The notes beneath the pieces were generated by a model, which was not told where the DNA came from, did no database searches, and worked only from the letters and a program-made list of their open reading frames with translations. Shown here piece after piece: positions 21,122 to 32,908 of a stretch of 64,000 nucleotides of DNA. The stretch's first letter is position 1, and each line of letters starts with the position of its first letter. The position numbers and the translations under genes are program-made. Source of the stretch: Cervus elaphus (Eukaryota > Chordata > Mammalia > Artiodactyla > Cervidae); the NCBI RefSeq assembly GCF_910594005.1, contig NC_057816.1, positions 26,491,797 through 26,555,796 on the forward strand. The letters are read 5' to 3'.

Positions 21122-21254
21122 ACTGAGCTGTAACATGGAGCTGTAAACTGATCCGTCTGAGGAAATTACATGGGGCTGTAACACTGGTCCGTCACTTCAA
21201 ATTTTTGTTGAGACAAGACAGAACTGAGGAAATTACACACTCCCCTGACAGTTT

Positions 21255-21631
21255 CAAGTACAATTTTCTTACAGTTTACAGTTCAGAAAAGACTGTTTGT
21301 TTGTTTGGATTTTTAGTACGATGCAGTTTAGTGCCCTTGAAACCATAGCATGTTCTCTGGAACAGTTCATGTCGTGGACAAAGATAAGCAGATAAAAGGC
21401 ATTAGAAGGTGCTGAGCTGCTGATGTGGGCCAGGCAGTGCTGCACAGGAGGGGGGTGAAGCTGAGCTGTGCTTCAGGGGTCCTTGAATGCACAATTCCTG
21501 CTGCAGCTTAGCTTTCTCAGGGGGCTGGCTCCTTTTGCACACCTGTTAGAAAAATCAGGTCGATAAATCTCTGCAGAGAAACACATGCCTCTGAACTTGG
21601 TTCTTAGAAACTCATTGATTCCTTGCAGAAC
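21255..21631. other. Unique sequence
   Basis: Nothing recognised between the LTR and the next SINE. Confidence 0.4.
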
Positions 21632-21848
21632 TGGGCTTCCTGGTGGCTCAGATAGTAAAGAATCTGTCTGCAGTGCTGAATACCCAGATTTGATGCCCTG
21701 GTCATCCCCTGGAGGTCCCCTGGAGAAGGGAATGGCAACCTACTCCAGTATTCTTTCCTAGAGCATTCCATGAACAGAGGAGCCTGGCGGCTACAGTCCA
21801 TGGGGTCACAAAGAGTCGGACAGGACTGAGTGACTAACACACACACAC
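21632..21848 (+). mobile_element. Bov-tA SINE with microsatellite tail
   Basis: Head 'GGCTTCCTGGTGGCTCAGAT' to tail 'GGACAGGACTGAGTGACTAACAC', then (AC)n and (AT)n to about 21869. It has a small internal duplication ('CCCCTGGAGGTCCCCTGGAG'). Confidence 0.95.
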
Positions 21849-21994
21849 TATATATATAAATATAATTTTATAATCACAAAGTCTAGAGTGTATGTATATA
21901 CACTGTAGAAGCCCTGATATGAATACATTCTTGAGGGGATAGAAAAATGTTTTTCACCTAGCACATAAGGTTTTCTTGTTGGAGGCTTTTCTTT

Positions 21995-22131
21995 GGAGAT
22001 TCTGGTTTAATTAGCTCAGAGCAGACAGGGACATCAGTATTTTATTTGGGAAGTCATTTTTTTTTTTTTTTTTTTAAGGATCTCCCCGTGATTCTAACAT
22101 GTGGCCAGGACTGAGAACTACAGCTTTAGGC
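21995..22131 (+). mobile_element. MER5 element with expanded T run
   Basis: 'GGTTTAATTAGCTCAGAGCA' and 'GACATCAGTATTTTATTTGG', then about 22 T (22054-22075), then 'TCCCCGTGATTCTAACATGTGG' style MER5 3' end and 'GGACTGAGAACTACA'. Confidence 0.7.
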
Positions 22132-24569
22132 AACCTCTGATCTTGGTGCTAAGAGAACCGTTTCCTTCTGCAGATTTCCTGGAGTACTTTGGCCAGAGGA
22201 AATATGGCCCATTCAGAGCCAAAAGAAACAAAAGCAAAGCAAACAGAAAAAAATAAACAAACCAACCAAACAAAAAAAAAAACCTTTGGGGAACACAGGG
22301 ACTTTAAATGAATGACTCTATGCTGAAGACCTAATCAGCATTTCAAAGGGCAGTAATAACAGGGAGTGTCCACTGAGGAAAAGCTGGGGTTGGCAAAACC
22401 AGTTTTAATTAATTAATATATTTACCTGACAACCAACGGAGTCTGCCTCCCTCCTGATTCTATTCTGATATTCTTTTCTCTCTCTACAATCCTTTCTTCT
22501 TCCCTCTCTTTTGTATCCACACACTCTACCTTTCTTCCTTTTTCCTTCTTCTTTAATTTATAGTTTTCTCCACTTTCCCCTCCTCCACTTTTCTTATTTC
22601 TCTCTTTGGCCAGAGCATGAAATGGTGTATATTTTGTGTTGTCTCCAATGTTTATTGAGGAATTGTGTGTTCCAGTGATTTATTTTAAAAACAAATTAGT
22701 TGTACAGTTGCCCTTTCATAAATTAAAAAGCTCTCAGGTTGTTATCTTTAATATGTTGCCCTGAACATTTTGCCTCCCCCCCACCCCAACTCTGCTCCCT
22801 ACCTCCTATGAGTTCTTGGAACCTGATAGAAAATAGATTCCCTCTCTGGGTTAGTGCAACACAGGTTAAGTTAGAATCACCTGAGTCAGCTAATGTTTCT
22901 TTCTCATCCTCTGATCATGTGTATATTTGTAAGTATTGACTTTAATGTTTCAGAAACGGAGCACTGAAGTACAGAACCATTTGCTTCCCCATAAACATCT
23001 TATTTGGATGTCAGGGATGTGCTTGTTGCATTGTACCTCTCTGACATTCACTGAAGGTGGTAGAGACAGGGGTTTTGTCTTCAATAAATGCCAAAGTTAA
23101 GCTTAATTTAAACTTCATATCATAGTTGGGTCTTAGTGTCTTCCTTTGACACAGTTGTATTTTTATCCCTTTGGCATTTGTTTAACAAATGTGTTTTGTT
23201 TCAGAGGTTAATCTTTGCTGACTTTCCCAGCTCATATCAATTCTCTCTCTACATCTTCCTCCTCTCCCTCATCATCATTATCACCACCACCATCATTGTG
23301 TCTCCCCAAAGGCACCAGGAAAACTTAAATGAGATCTGAGTCCCCGGGCAAGAGCCTGACCTTCCAGGGTTGTCTCTGGAAAATCCACTCTAATGACTTC
23401 ACCTAGATTCATCTGATTTTTCTGAGTTCCAAACTTATTTTTTTTTCCCCCCTGAATCGTGAATCTTAGATTCAGGCTTGCAGTGCCAAAGGGAAGCAGG
23501 CGAGGAAGAGGGGAACAGGAGAGGCCTTGAATAAAGGATATGGGAAGGACGTTTGATTTAAATAAAGGGAGGAATCACCTAATATGTTAGCTTCCAGCTT
23601 TCATTCCTCTCTCCATTCACCACTTCTCTAACAGAAAAAGAGTGGAAAAACCGTTAACCATTTTATTTTGATGGCAGGGACATTATACCTGAAAACAGGA
23701 TTGAAGATCTTAAAATTTCTCCATCCTCAGCAAGACCTCTAGTGACCTGCTGAATAGGTATTTGAGAGATTGCCAGTACAGAACTAAATGGAGTGATCAG
23801 AAGCTCGTCATGATATATTAGATGATGGGTACACACACGTTTGGGGAAGTGACAGCCTGTAGTATTGGATGTTGGCTTGTGAATTGAACTTTAAAATTAT
23901 ATTACATATTTTTTAGGAGTCAGCAGAAGAGACTCTGTCGAACAGGCATATTCTATAAGAAAACTGTTATGCATGCCTGGATTTAGGAACTGTAGATGGT
24001 TAGGAAGGGTCCCTAATTTGTCCTAGTTTGGGTTACAGCCCTCTCACAATTAGAAGATATGATGTACCTCTGTGGTTGGGTGGTTTGCCCTTTATGAGAT
24101 ACCATTTGATCTTTCAGTGGCACAGACACCTGTTAGAGAGGAAGTGACTTGCCTGGAGTGCCTTTTGCGAGGGCAGTCTCTTTTGATATTCTAATAGTGT
24201 TGTTAGCTAATAGTGTTGTTAACGAGAAACTTGGGGGATTGGGGTCTTCTGTGATTGGTTTTCAGTTACATATCTGAGGCTAGTTAACCTATTTGTTTAG
24301 GACCCAGTGATAATGAGAACCAGGCTCTGACCTCATATGATTCAATTTCAGAAATGCTTTATCATCATCTTTGATCTGTTTTATTTTCTTTGAGTTTCTG
24401 TTCCTCTTAGCATGTTAACTTTTCACTGTTTAACTCTGGGTGGGGGGGGTGGGCAATAAGATATTTAATGTTGCTGATGCTTTTGTAAATAGGGAGTTCT
24501 AAAATTTATTTGTGAATTTTATTTTGCTCAGTTTGAGTGGCAAATGTGTTCAATTTAGAGAATGAAGAT
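22132..24569. other. Unique sequence, about 2.4 kb
   Basis: Contains an A/C-rich run at 22222-22282 and a C/T-rich low-complexity stretch at 22440-22610. A 16-bp perfect tandem duplication (two CTAATAGTGTTGTTA units, 24191-24222) is also present. No coding exon recognised; frames at 22739 and 23136 show no domain. Confidence 0.45.
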
Positions 24570-24960
24570 AAAGATCATTGATGATTTCAGCCCCCCTCCA
24601 CCATAGATATAATTACTGTTCATGTTTTGGTACATTTATGTCTAGGCTTTCAATATGCATAATATATCATTATTGACAGTTTTTATATCAACATCTATAG
24701 TTGAATAAAACGGATATTATAGTTTTAATACCATATTTCCCCTTAATATTATTAGCATTTTCCTAAGATATAAATTTTTTTTAGAAAATAATCTATAATG
24801 ACTGTGCAGTATTGCATTACACAGATATACCATCCTCTGCACTTCTATATTGTGAGATATTTAGGTCATTTTCAATTTTCACTTCTATAAATAATGCTTC
24901 AGTGAAGATCCTTGTACATAAGACTTGTTTAAATTCCCTTTGAATATATTCTTATGTTAA
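24570..24960 (-). mobile_element. Old L1 (L1M-type) 3' fragment
   Basis: Antisense block 'TATTGCATTACACAGATATACC', 'GATATTTAGGTCATTTTCAA' and 'AAATAATGCTTCAGTGAAGATCC' is the 3' region of old mammalian L1. Very diverged. Confidence 0.6.
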
Positions 24961-25039
24961 TAGTCAGAATTTTTTTTTTTCATGTAAAACACAATTTCTG
25001 TGGAACTTGCTAATTCTATAAAATATTCTTTAAATTTTT

Positions 25040-25193
25040 TTGACAGGTGCCAGGTAGCGTTGTGTTCTGGGTAGACACTGAATTACAGTTGAAAATCATG
25101 AGTTTGAGGACAAGTTCTGCCACTTTTTGGGTGTGTGACATTGGGAAAAGGATACACTACTCTGGTCATTTTTGCTTTCTTGTTTGCAAAACG
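25040..25193 (+). mobile_element. MIR SINE, left part (split by Bov-tA)
   Basis: 'CAAGTTCTGCCACTTTTTGG', 'GTGTGTGACATTGGGAAAAGG' and 'GCTTTCTTGTTTGCAAAACG' are MIR. The continuation is at 25376-25480. Confidence 0.7.
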
Positions 25194-25375
25194 GAGGCTT
25201 CCTTTGTGGCTCAGCTGGAAAAGATTCTGCCTGCAATGCGGAGGACCTGGGTTCAATCCCTGGGTTGGAAAGATCCTCTGGAGAAGGGAAAGGCTACCTA
25301 CTCCTATTCTGGCCCAGAGAATTCCATGGACTGCAAAGAGTCAGACACGACTGAGCGACTTTCACTTCCCTTTAC
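25194..25375 (+). mobile_element. Bov-tA SINE with 10-bp target duplication
   Basis: 'GAGGCTTCCTTTGTGGCTCA' to 'GACACGACTGAGCGACTTTCAC'. Flanks TTGCAAAACG (25184-25193) and TTGCAAAATG (25376-25385) are the target duplication within a MIR. Confidence 0.95.
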
Positions 25376-25480
25376 TTGCAAAATGCAGAATGTGAAACTT
25401 GTCCTACTTTCCCTTTTCTGGTTGTTGTGAAGATCAGATGAGGCAGAGAGAATAGCATTACTTCGTCAACTCTAAAGAAC
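25376..25480 (+). mobile_element. MIR SINE, right part
   Basis: 'GGTTGTTGTGAAGATCAGATGAGG' style MIR continuation. Confidence 0.6.
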
Positions 25481-25499
25481 TTTCTTCTCATGAGGTTTT

Positions 25500-26370
25500 T
25501 ATTAATATTTCTTTGTACAGCAGCTATTTTTTAATTGAGGCATATTTTTTAATTTAGTGTTTTAGACAAACGAAAGACACAAAATTAAAAGAAGTAAGCA
25601 TGCAACCAACATCCATTTTAGGAAATACAACTCTTATTTAATTGAGGCATTGTACCACTCCAATGACATGGCCTCTCCCTCCCCTTGGAAAAGTTACTCT
25701 TCAGAATTAGGTTTTTATCCCTCCTAGTATGTGTTTTTTACTTCACTGACTTTGACATTGTCCCCTTTATTTCTCTATTTCTGGTTGTTATCCTTAAAGT
25801 TTTAACATCCAAACTGAGTATCCCAAAATCTAACATTATTATTTTTGTCCTTCTTCTGAATAGACCATACTTAGAATCCTTGAAGTCCAACCATCTCTTT
25901 CATGTTACTTTTTTTCAGAATTTTAGTTCTATTTTGTTTGGTTATTATCCTAGCTAATTATATTGCCTAGCTATTGTTGATGTGATTTATCAACAAGATC
26001 TTTGTTCACCATTCTTTCCTTCCTGCCCGTCTTTTGTTCTGGCTTACTTTTCTTTTGTCGGAGGGTATCCATGAGAAATTTCCTCAGTGAGAGCTATTAG
26101 TGGTAAACATATTAGTCTTTCTTTGTTTGAAAATGACTATTTCAATCTTATTCTTGAATAATCACCTCTGTGTGTAATTCTAAGTTGTCAGTTATTTTCT
26201 CTGTATTTTAAAGCTATTATTCCAGTTTGCCAGCTTCGTCTTTGTTGATGTGGCCAGGTCTGCTGCTGTGGTTGTCAGGATTCTCTTGTGGGTGATGCTT
26301 GTCAGTCTGACTGCTCTGTGTAATCTTGTTGTTTCCTTTGGTTATCTGAAGTTTTATAAGGATTGATCCA
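25500..26370 (-). mobile_element. Old L1 (L1M-type) fragments
   Basis: 26050-26370 follows the antisense 3' region of old L1: 'TGTTTGAAAATGACTATTTCAAT', 'TAATTCTAAGTTGTCAGTTA' and 'CTTGTTGTTTCCTTTGGTTATC'. 25500-25960 ('TTTTTTAATTGAGGCATATT') looks like related L1 3'-end sequence, less certain. Confidence 0.5.
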
Positions 26371-27189
26371 TTTCTTTTTATAATTATAAAGAAATTGTCT
26401 TAATTGTATGGTATCAATTAAATTATATTAATTTACAATATAATTAATTATAATAGTGTAATTAATACAATAAATTTGAGAATTGGTGAGTATCATAAAA
26501 TTTGGAAAATATTCAGCTTTTCTGTTTAAGTATTGGCTCTTTCTCACTCTTTCTCACCTCTCTCCCTTACAACTCTGCTTATATTTTCTCAGTCTGCCTT
26601 TCATGTCTCTTTACCCTATTTCTATACTTTCTGTGAAAAGTGCTGTGTTGCATTCTTGGTGGTTGGTTATACCTGTTAATATTCCCTGGGGCCAGGAATT
26701 CTGTGGTGGTCCAGTGTTCTGTACTTAGTCCTCCCACCCCAAAGGATATCTGCCTGTGAACAGATTCTTTCTTTAGTCACTGAGTTTATAATTTCAGTGA
26801 TCATACACATATATCATATATATATATATATATGTATACATATATATTTTTAGAAGCTATGTTAATTCTTTTTAAAATCTCCCTGATCCCTTTTGATAGC
26901 ATCCTTTTAATTTGTTACATTTTCGAGTTCTTTTTCAATGTTAAAAAATCATTTAAAATTTATGTATTTTGTCATATACACTGGAAAATTCTATAATCCA
27001 AAGTTGTTATTAGCCTTATTCCAGTGTTATTTTTCTGCTTACTCTCACAGTTTCTTGCTTCCTTGTTTTTTTTTTTTCTCCCCCCTCCTCCTCTTTTTTT
27101 TTTCCTTTGTAATTGTGGATTGTGAACTCGTTTTCAGTACTAGTTAGCTATGGGAATCTTACGAAGCCTGGCTTAAAAGTGTGCTTGTT
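26371..27189. other. AT-rich unique sequence
   Basis: AT-rich palindromic stretch at 26400-26475, a (TA)n microsatellite at about 26808-26850 and T/C-rich runs at 27066-27108. Otherwise nothing recognised. Confidence 0.5.
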
Positions 27190-27395
27190 TAGACCAGCAC
27201 TTTTCAACAGAAATTTCTGAAATGATGGAAATAATTTCTATGTCTGCTGTACAGTAGGGTAGCCACTAGTCACATGTGGCTATTGAGGATTTGAAATGTG
27301 GCTAATTTGAAAACCTGAACTTTAAATCAGATTTTTCTATTAAAATTTAATTTAGTCACTTATGGCTAGTGGTATCCTTACTGGATAGCACAGGA
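27190..27395 (+). mobile_element. hAT-type element, same family as 1728-1863
   Basis: 'GTAGCCACTAGTCACATGTGG', 'CTATTGAGGATTTGAAATGTGG' and 'ACTGGATAGCACAGG' repeat the pattern of the first hAT element, here longer and more decayed. Confidence 0.6.
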
Positions 27396-28639
27396 CTTTT
27401 TGCTTCTTCTAGGTAACGCTTTGAAACTACTTAGTTGAGGCCACTTTTTGTTACTGTTTAGCCTATAACATCTATCCCATGCTACAAAGATGAATAGATT
27501 TGATCTGTAACTGTCAGTATAGGCCTGTGGTTAAACAAATTCAGAGTATATTTTTATACATACAAGAGAGGTGCATTCCTGATCTGTCTTCCTTTTCTGG
27601 TGGGCAGATTAATTTTCAGCCCATACTTTCCCCAATTCATGTATGATTCTTTAAGAGTGCAAGCTTTATTTAAAGATTTTGTTTCTAATCTTGTGAAAAA
27701 TCTTAATTCTTCTTGCCTGAACAGTAAAACCTGATGGTTATGTGGTCATCAATCTTTCATATCTATGGTTTTTAGTTCCCTCTTCCTTTTGCTGCCTGCA
27801 AATTTTGTTCTGTCCTTGCAAGCTCAGATATTTATTTGATGAAATGGGTTTGCTATATTTTATCTGACATTACCCATTGTTATGAAATAGGCAGTTATCA
27901 GGACATTTACTGTTCCTTACTGCTGAAAATGGAAGTGTCTCCAGTTGCTCTAATTTTTTGTAGTGGAAGATAGACACTGGAAGCCTTTCATGCTTGGTGT
28001 GGGGAGTGATATTTGTTGGTAGTTAAATAACAGAATAAAAAGGAACTAGGTCTTTTTAAAGGGCCATTAAGTTCATGAATAAAATAGATGAAACATGATA
28101 TTTTGTATTGGCAACTGAATACTGTTAACTTGCTTATAGTTAGGGTTTAACGTACCTTGATTTTGAGCAAGCTGCAAGCATGCTATTCTGCCAGCTGCAT
28201 CAGGGCTCATAGGATTATCAATTTGTGGGCCACAAATTCATGCTGTGAGGGTTACATTATCTTATTGCAACTGTCCAAGAAATCTGGAAGATAATAATGA
28301 GGTTCAATCATCAAGGCAATAGGTTGTAGACACTTTTGTTTTGATTGCTTTTTGGGAAAGATGATCTTGGTTTGAAGAGTCTCTTGGTGTTAAGTAGTCA
28401 ATGTATGTTCCATCCCTCTCCATTTTGAAATGCATATATGAATTAGATGCTAACACAGAAAAAAACAATTTATGTAATACAAAAAGAGAAGGCTGTGGGT
28501 AGTTTGTATTAGAAAGAATGTAGGACTACTCTGTGGCTAATAAAAACAGGGAAGGGCTAGCGGTGATGTCTCTTTTCATGAATCTTAATTTTATTCTCTC
28601 AGCACTATCGTAATTACCAGTATACACTGAACACGTAAC
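27396..28639. other. Unique sequence, about 1.2 kb
   Basis: No repeat or exon recognised. Confidence 0.4.
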
Positions 28640-28862
28640 ATATTCTAGGTACTGTTCTAAAAGCTTACTAGTTTTTCTTTTTAACCCTTCACCCACTATA
28701 TAATGTATGTTCCACTATAATTTCTATTTTCCATTGAGAACCTAGGTAAAAAGCCCTAGGGGTTGAGAGGGATTGAGAAACTTGCTCAAGATCACATACT
28801 AATGCGTAGAGAGACTCAGTTTGAACTCAGACTCCAGTGCCTGACTCTTACCCATTGTATGT
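28640..28862 (-). mobile_element. MIR SINE
   Basis: Antisense MIR: 'TTCTAGGTACTGTTCTAAAAGC', 'GAGAAACTTGCTCAAGATCAC' and 'TTTGAACTCAGACTCCAGTGCC'. Confidence 0.8.
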
Positions 28863-28937
28863 CATGTTAGAAATACTCTAATGTTGCATATATTGATTTC
28901 TGTAACTGCAGAACTGATGGTGTAAGTGAACATTTTT

Positions 28938-29100
28938 GGGCTTCCCTCGTGGTTCATATGGTGAAGAATCTGCCTACAATGCAGGAGACCCAAATTTGAT
29001 CCCTGGGTTGGGCTGGTACCATGGAGAAGGGAATGGCTGGCTACCCACTCAAGTATTCTTGCCTGTAGAATTCCATGGACAGAGGAACCTGGTGATCTAC
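28938..29100 (+). mobile_element. Bov-tA SINE, 3'-truncated
   Basis: 'GGGCTTCCCTCGTGGTTCAT' head to 'GACAGAGGAACCTGGTGATC'. The final 40 bp of the consensus are missing. Confidence 0.9.
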
Positions 29101-30429
29101 ATAGGTGTTCTTTTTGTTGTAATAAGGTGTTTTAAATTTTCTTTCTCACATAGCAGGATGTCAGCATGCTGGTTCAATGATGCTGTCAGGGATCTAGGCT
29201 CTCTTATTTTCCTTCCTTGCATCCTTAGTATGTTTTGTTTTAATCTTCAGGCTCACCTCATGGTTGCAAGATGACTTCCATGCTCCAGACATCACATTCT
29301 TGTTCAAAGTAGGAGGAAGGCAAAAGTGGCAACTAGGTCTGTGCCTTTAATGGGGATAGAAAATACTTTTCCTGAAGCCTTCACAGAGTCAATCTCTTCT
29401 GTCTCACTGGGAAGTATTGTATCACACGGCCACCCCTGGCTGCAAAGGATGTTGGAAAAGTGATTGTTTCACCTTTTTCAAACTCTTTAGTAGAAGATAG
29501 GCAAGGGAGGAATTGGGAATGAGTATTGAGATAGTTAAGTAAGTGTCTGTTACATTGCAGTGTTGGAAACTTAAAATGATTGAAATCTACTTGATGAGAT
29601 GAATTTTCTGGGACTCACCTGGGTGGAAGCCTGGAAGACCCACTTGCTTTAGCTCTGCCTTCTGCATGCTTGTATTGGTGAGGACCCTGAAGACCTTAGT
29701 CTATAGCCCCAGCCCCATTCAATCCCAGAGCCAACATGTGTACACCAGCTGGTGGTTGGGATCTGGAATTGATCTTGATGTTCTAGCATCAGGTTTCTGA
29801 AATGGAATACCTAGTTTTCACCTATTTTCTCAGTGCTCTAGTTACTCTCTAAGTGCCAAAGAATTTCTCTAATTCCCAGGGCTGGAGTTCACCTTTGTTT
29901 CTTGTCTGTAATTCGAACCATCCTTGGTACCCCAATGCATTGGTCTTTGGTTGGGACACCTGTGTTAATTTTTTGTGGGCCTTTCCCCTTGGCACTCTTT
30001 ACTAAATCATGACACCATCACTGCCAAGGAGCTCCTGCTGCCTGTTATGGCTTCCACCTGTGTGTTAATCAGGATGCCACCAGAACAGTCCCAGGTTCAA
30101 CATGACTTGGGGATACTCTTGATTTTTAAATGTCTTCTTCTCAGGCTTTTGTTTTCCTAAATTTGACATCTTGTTTGTCTTCTTGTTACATGCATCACTG
30201 CCAAGGTTGCCCAAGCTGTATTAGTTTTGATGACCTACTCTGTCCTGTGTCCACACCTTCCTAGACCTGAGGCAGAAATGCCCAATAGACTTCTGAGTCC
30301 TAGTCTCTTCCAACCATAGCCAGTTTTAACATGGCCTGGGAATTCCCTGATGATCAGGATACTTTGCAAACCTCACTTTCTAGTATCTAAAATTTCGCAA
30401 CTAGCAAGTTGTTTCTCATTTTAGTCAAT
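29101..30429. other. Mostly unique; possible old repeat at 29150-29550
   Basis: 29150-29550 ('AGATGACTTCCATGCTCCAG', 'CATCACATTCTTGTTC', 'GGCCACCCCTGGCTGCAAAGG') has the flavour of an ancient mammalian repeat that I cannot name. The rest is unassigned. Confidence 0.3.
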
Positions 30430-30700
30430 TTAACAAGGAATTATTGGTACCTACTGGGTTCTAGGTCCTGTGGTAGGAATGCAGTTAAATAATACATTAG
30501 GAGCTACGTTACCTGCTTAGCAGAGAAGACCAAAATCAACACAGTATGTCAACAATGTGACGGTGTTGTGAAAGAGGTAATACACAATGGAAATGCAAGA
30601 GGGTCTAATATAACTCAGGAGGGACAGGGTGAGACCTCTACATTAGGGAGAGGGGAAGGTGGGTCAGGCAGCCTGCAGGGCCAGGAGAAGGGCAAGTGTG
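30430..30700 (-). mobile_element. Possible L2 fragment
   Basis: 'TTGGTACCTACTGGGTTCTAGG' and 'AGGAATGCAGTTAAATAATAC' resemble the antisense 3' end of L2. Weak. Confidence 0.4.
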
Positions 30701-30984
30701 GTAGATACAGGGAACTGAAAGGAGGCTGGTTTCATGGGTGAGCAGACACGGCATCCTGCCTTTAGTAAGCCTTCACCTTTGGTTTACTGCTCTGCTCTTG
30801 CCATCTTGAAATTCTTAATAGTAATGTTGAACACAGGGCTCCCTGTTTTCGTTTTGCTACAAATTATGAAGCCAGTCATGATTGAGAGGAATCCAGTGGC
30901 CATCTGGGGTCAATGGAGAACAAGTAGGCAGTTGGTGGAGAGAAATGCCTGTCAAAAGGTGACAAAAACTGCCTCTTGTTCAAT

Positions 30985-31400
30985 CATTTATATTCAACAA
31001 TTATTTAATGACTACTGCACATGCTAGACACTCTGGCAGGTACTGGGAAGCTGCAGGGAACAAAACCAAGGAATACAAATTGCTGCTGTCCTGGTGCTTA
31101 CTTTCTAGTGGAGGAGACTGACAATAATAGATACAATGTGTGAAGTAACAAGTGCTCTGAAAAAGAAATGTAGAGTGGGAAGAAATGGTGGGGAGATAGA
31201 GCGTGTGTGTGCTGTTTTACATGGGTTGGTCAGGGAAGGTGTTGTTCTGTAGTAATAGATGAAGCACGTGGCAGAGGGGATGGGGTAGGAGGTGAGCAGA
31301 GAGGTGATTGTGCAGGGTCCTTGTAGACAACTGTACGTAAGGACTTTGGATTTCACTCTTAGTAAAATAGGAAGTCATTGAAGAGTTTCCAGCAGAAGAA
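30985..31400 (-). mobile_element. L2 LINE 3' fragment
   Basis: Antisense L2: 'CTGGCAGGTACTGGGAAGCTGC', 'GGTGCTTACTTTCTAGTGGAGG', 'GGTTGGTCAGGGAAGGTGTTG' and 'AAAATAGGAAGTCATTGAAGAG' in consensus order. Confidence 0.75.
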
Positions 31401-32002
31401 TGACACATTCATTTATAGCTTCCAAATGTCATTCTGAGGTGTATATTGAGAAGAGAGTGACGGCAGGCAAAGGGATAACCAAGAAAATCCATTATGATGT
31501 TATTATAAAAGTTATGCACAAGAGGCTGGTGGCCTCAATAGAGTTCTACTGCAAAAAGTCACAAGAAGCGGTTGGCTTCTTAGATAGACACGTCATGATG
31601 TTGATAGGATTTGTTGATGAGATGGAGTTTCATATTTGAGAGAGTGAAATTGAGGTCGCCCCCATGTTAGTCACGTCTGTGTTAATGTGAATAAGTTTAT
31701 CTAATCCTTATCAAAGCAAATTTGATAAAGGAGATAAAAAAATTCAAGAATTTGCAAAGGAAACAGAAAGGAAAGGTTGGAAACAGTTTGGAGGAATAGC
31801 ATATGCTTACAGTTTTGCCTTAATAAGTTTTATGAGAAAACTAGTGAAATTACATTTTGTTCATACTGTCCACAGGACTGAAACAAAATATTAGTATAAA
31901 GTTTGATAGAGATAAGATTGAAAAGGACCCCCAGAAAAGGAATATGAAATATTGAGCTTGCTGAACTGCATGATCTTTAGAGTAATTTTTTTTCATTTAT
32001 AC
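31401..32002. other. Unique sequence
   Basis: Nothing recognised; a 79-aa frame at 31400-31639 shows no domain. Confidence 0.35.
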
Positions 32003-32118
32003 TAAGAGTTCTCAAAATATTGTCTGACAGCAGATACTGGTCTAGTTATATTGGAGTCACCATCAGCATTTTAAAAAAATAGAGTTTCTTGGGGTCCATT
32101 GCTCCCAAATTCTGATAT
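32003..32118 (+). mobile_element. MER5-like fragment
   Basis: 'AAGAGTTCTCAAAATATTGTC', 'GGAGTCACCATCAGCATTTT' and 'CAAATTCTGATATAC' follow the MER5 layout, strongly decayed. Confidence 0.45.
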
Positions 32119-32153
32119 ACAACATTTATTGGGTGTATTGTCTTGTAATGTGT

Positions 32154-32353
32154 GTTAGTCACTCAGTCGTGTCTGATTCTCTGCGATTCAATGGACTGTA
32201 GCCCATCAGGCTCCTCTGTCCGTGTAATTCTCCAGGCAAGAATACTGGAGTGGGTTGCAATGCCTTCTCCAGGGGTTCTTCCTGATCCAAGGATGGAACC
32301 TCCTGCATTGCAGGCAGATTCCTTAGCATCTGAGCCACAAGAGAAGCCCCCAA
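32154..32353 (-). mobile_element. Bov-tA SINE
   Basis: 'TAGTCACTCAGTCGTGTCTG' tail to 'ATCTGAGCCACAAGAGAAGC' head. Flanks TTGTCTTGTAATGTGT (32138-32153) and TTGTTTTATAATGTGT (32354-32369) form a 16-bp target duplication with two differences. Confidence 0.95.
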
Positions 32354-32421
32354 TTGTTTTATAATGTGTCCTCTATTGATTGCAATACATAGGTATTTGG
32401 GAAAATGTTGGTTTATAATAC

Positions 32422-32908
32422 CTTTATTTATTTCTTCATTTTTGGTTGCGCTGGGTCATCGTTGCTATGTGTGGGCTTTCTCTAGTAGCTGGCACTACTC
32501 ATTGGAAAAGACCTTCATGCTGGGAAAGACTGAAGGCAAGAGAAGAAGGGGGCAACAGAGGATGAGATGATTGGATGGCATCACTGACTCACTGGACATG
32601 TGTTTGAGCAAATTCTGGGAGACAGAGAAAGACAGGGAAGCCTGACATGGTGCAGTTCATGGGGTCACAGAGTCGGACATGATTTAGTGACTAAACAACA
32701 GCAAATCTCTGGTTGCAGTATGGGGGCTTCTCATTCAGCTGGCTTCTCTTATTGTGGAGCACCGCTTGAGGCACGGACTTCAGTAGTCTCCACATGTGGA
32801 CTTAGCTTCCCTGAGGCATGTGGGATCTGTCTTCCTGGACCAGGAATCGAACTTGTGTCCCCTGCACTGGCAGGGGATGCTTAACCACTGAACCACCAGG
32901 GAAGTCCC
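32422..32908 (-). mobile_element. CHR-type SINE split by BovB
   Basis: 'TTTTTGGTTGCGCTGGGTCA' and 'GTGTGGGCTTTCTCTAGTAG' before the insertion, then 'GGGGGCTTCTCATTCAGCTGG' style body and 'TGTCCCCTGCACTGGCAGG' with 'CTGAACCACCAGGGAAGTCC' after it, are the antisense of the tRNA-Glu-derived CHR SINE of cetartiodactyls. BovB occupies about 32495-32705. Confidence 0.85.
32495..32705 (+). mobile_element. BovB LINE, short 3' fragment
   Basis: 'CTCATTGGAAAAGACCTTCA', 'GGATGAGATGATTGGATGGC' and 'GACATGATTTAGTGACTAAAC' are the last 200 bp of BovB. Flanks TCTCTAGTAGCTGGCA and TCTCTGGTTGCA look like a partly diverged target duplication of CHR sequence. Confidence 0.9.

Larger units (their letters stand above)
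20799..21250 (+). mobile_element. Solo LTR of a class I (ERV1-type) endogenous retrovirus
   Basis: A 452-bp unit begins TGTTAGG and ends CCTGACA, flanked by the 4-bp duplication GTTT (20795-20798 and 21251-21254) usual for gammaretrovirus-like proviruses. Inside are a TATA box (21013-21020), a polyadenylation signal (21116-21121) in the correct order for U3-R-U5, and a U5-like region with two related segments containing GATCCGTC or GGTCCGTC. No internal viral genes lie beside it, so this is a recombined solo LTR. The subfamily is not named. Confidence 0.8.
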
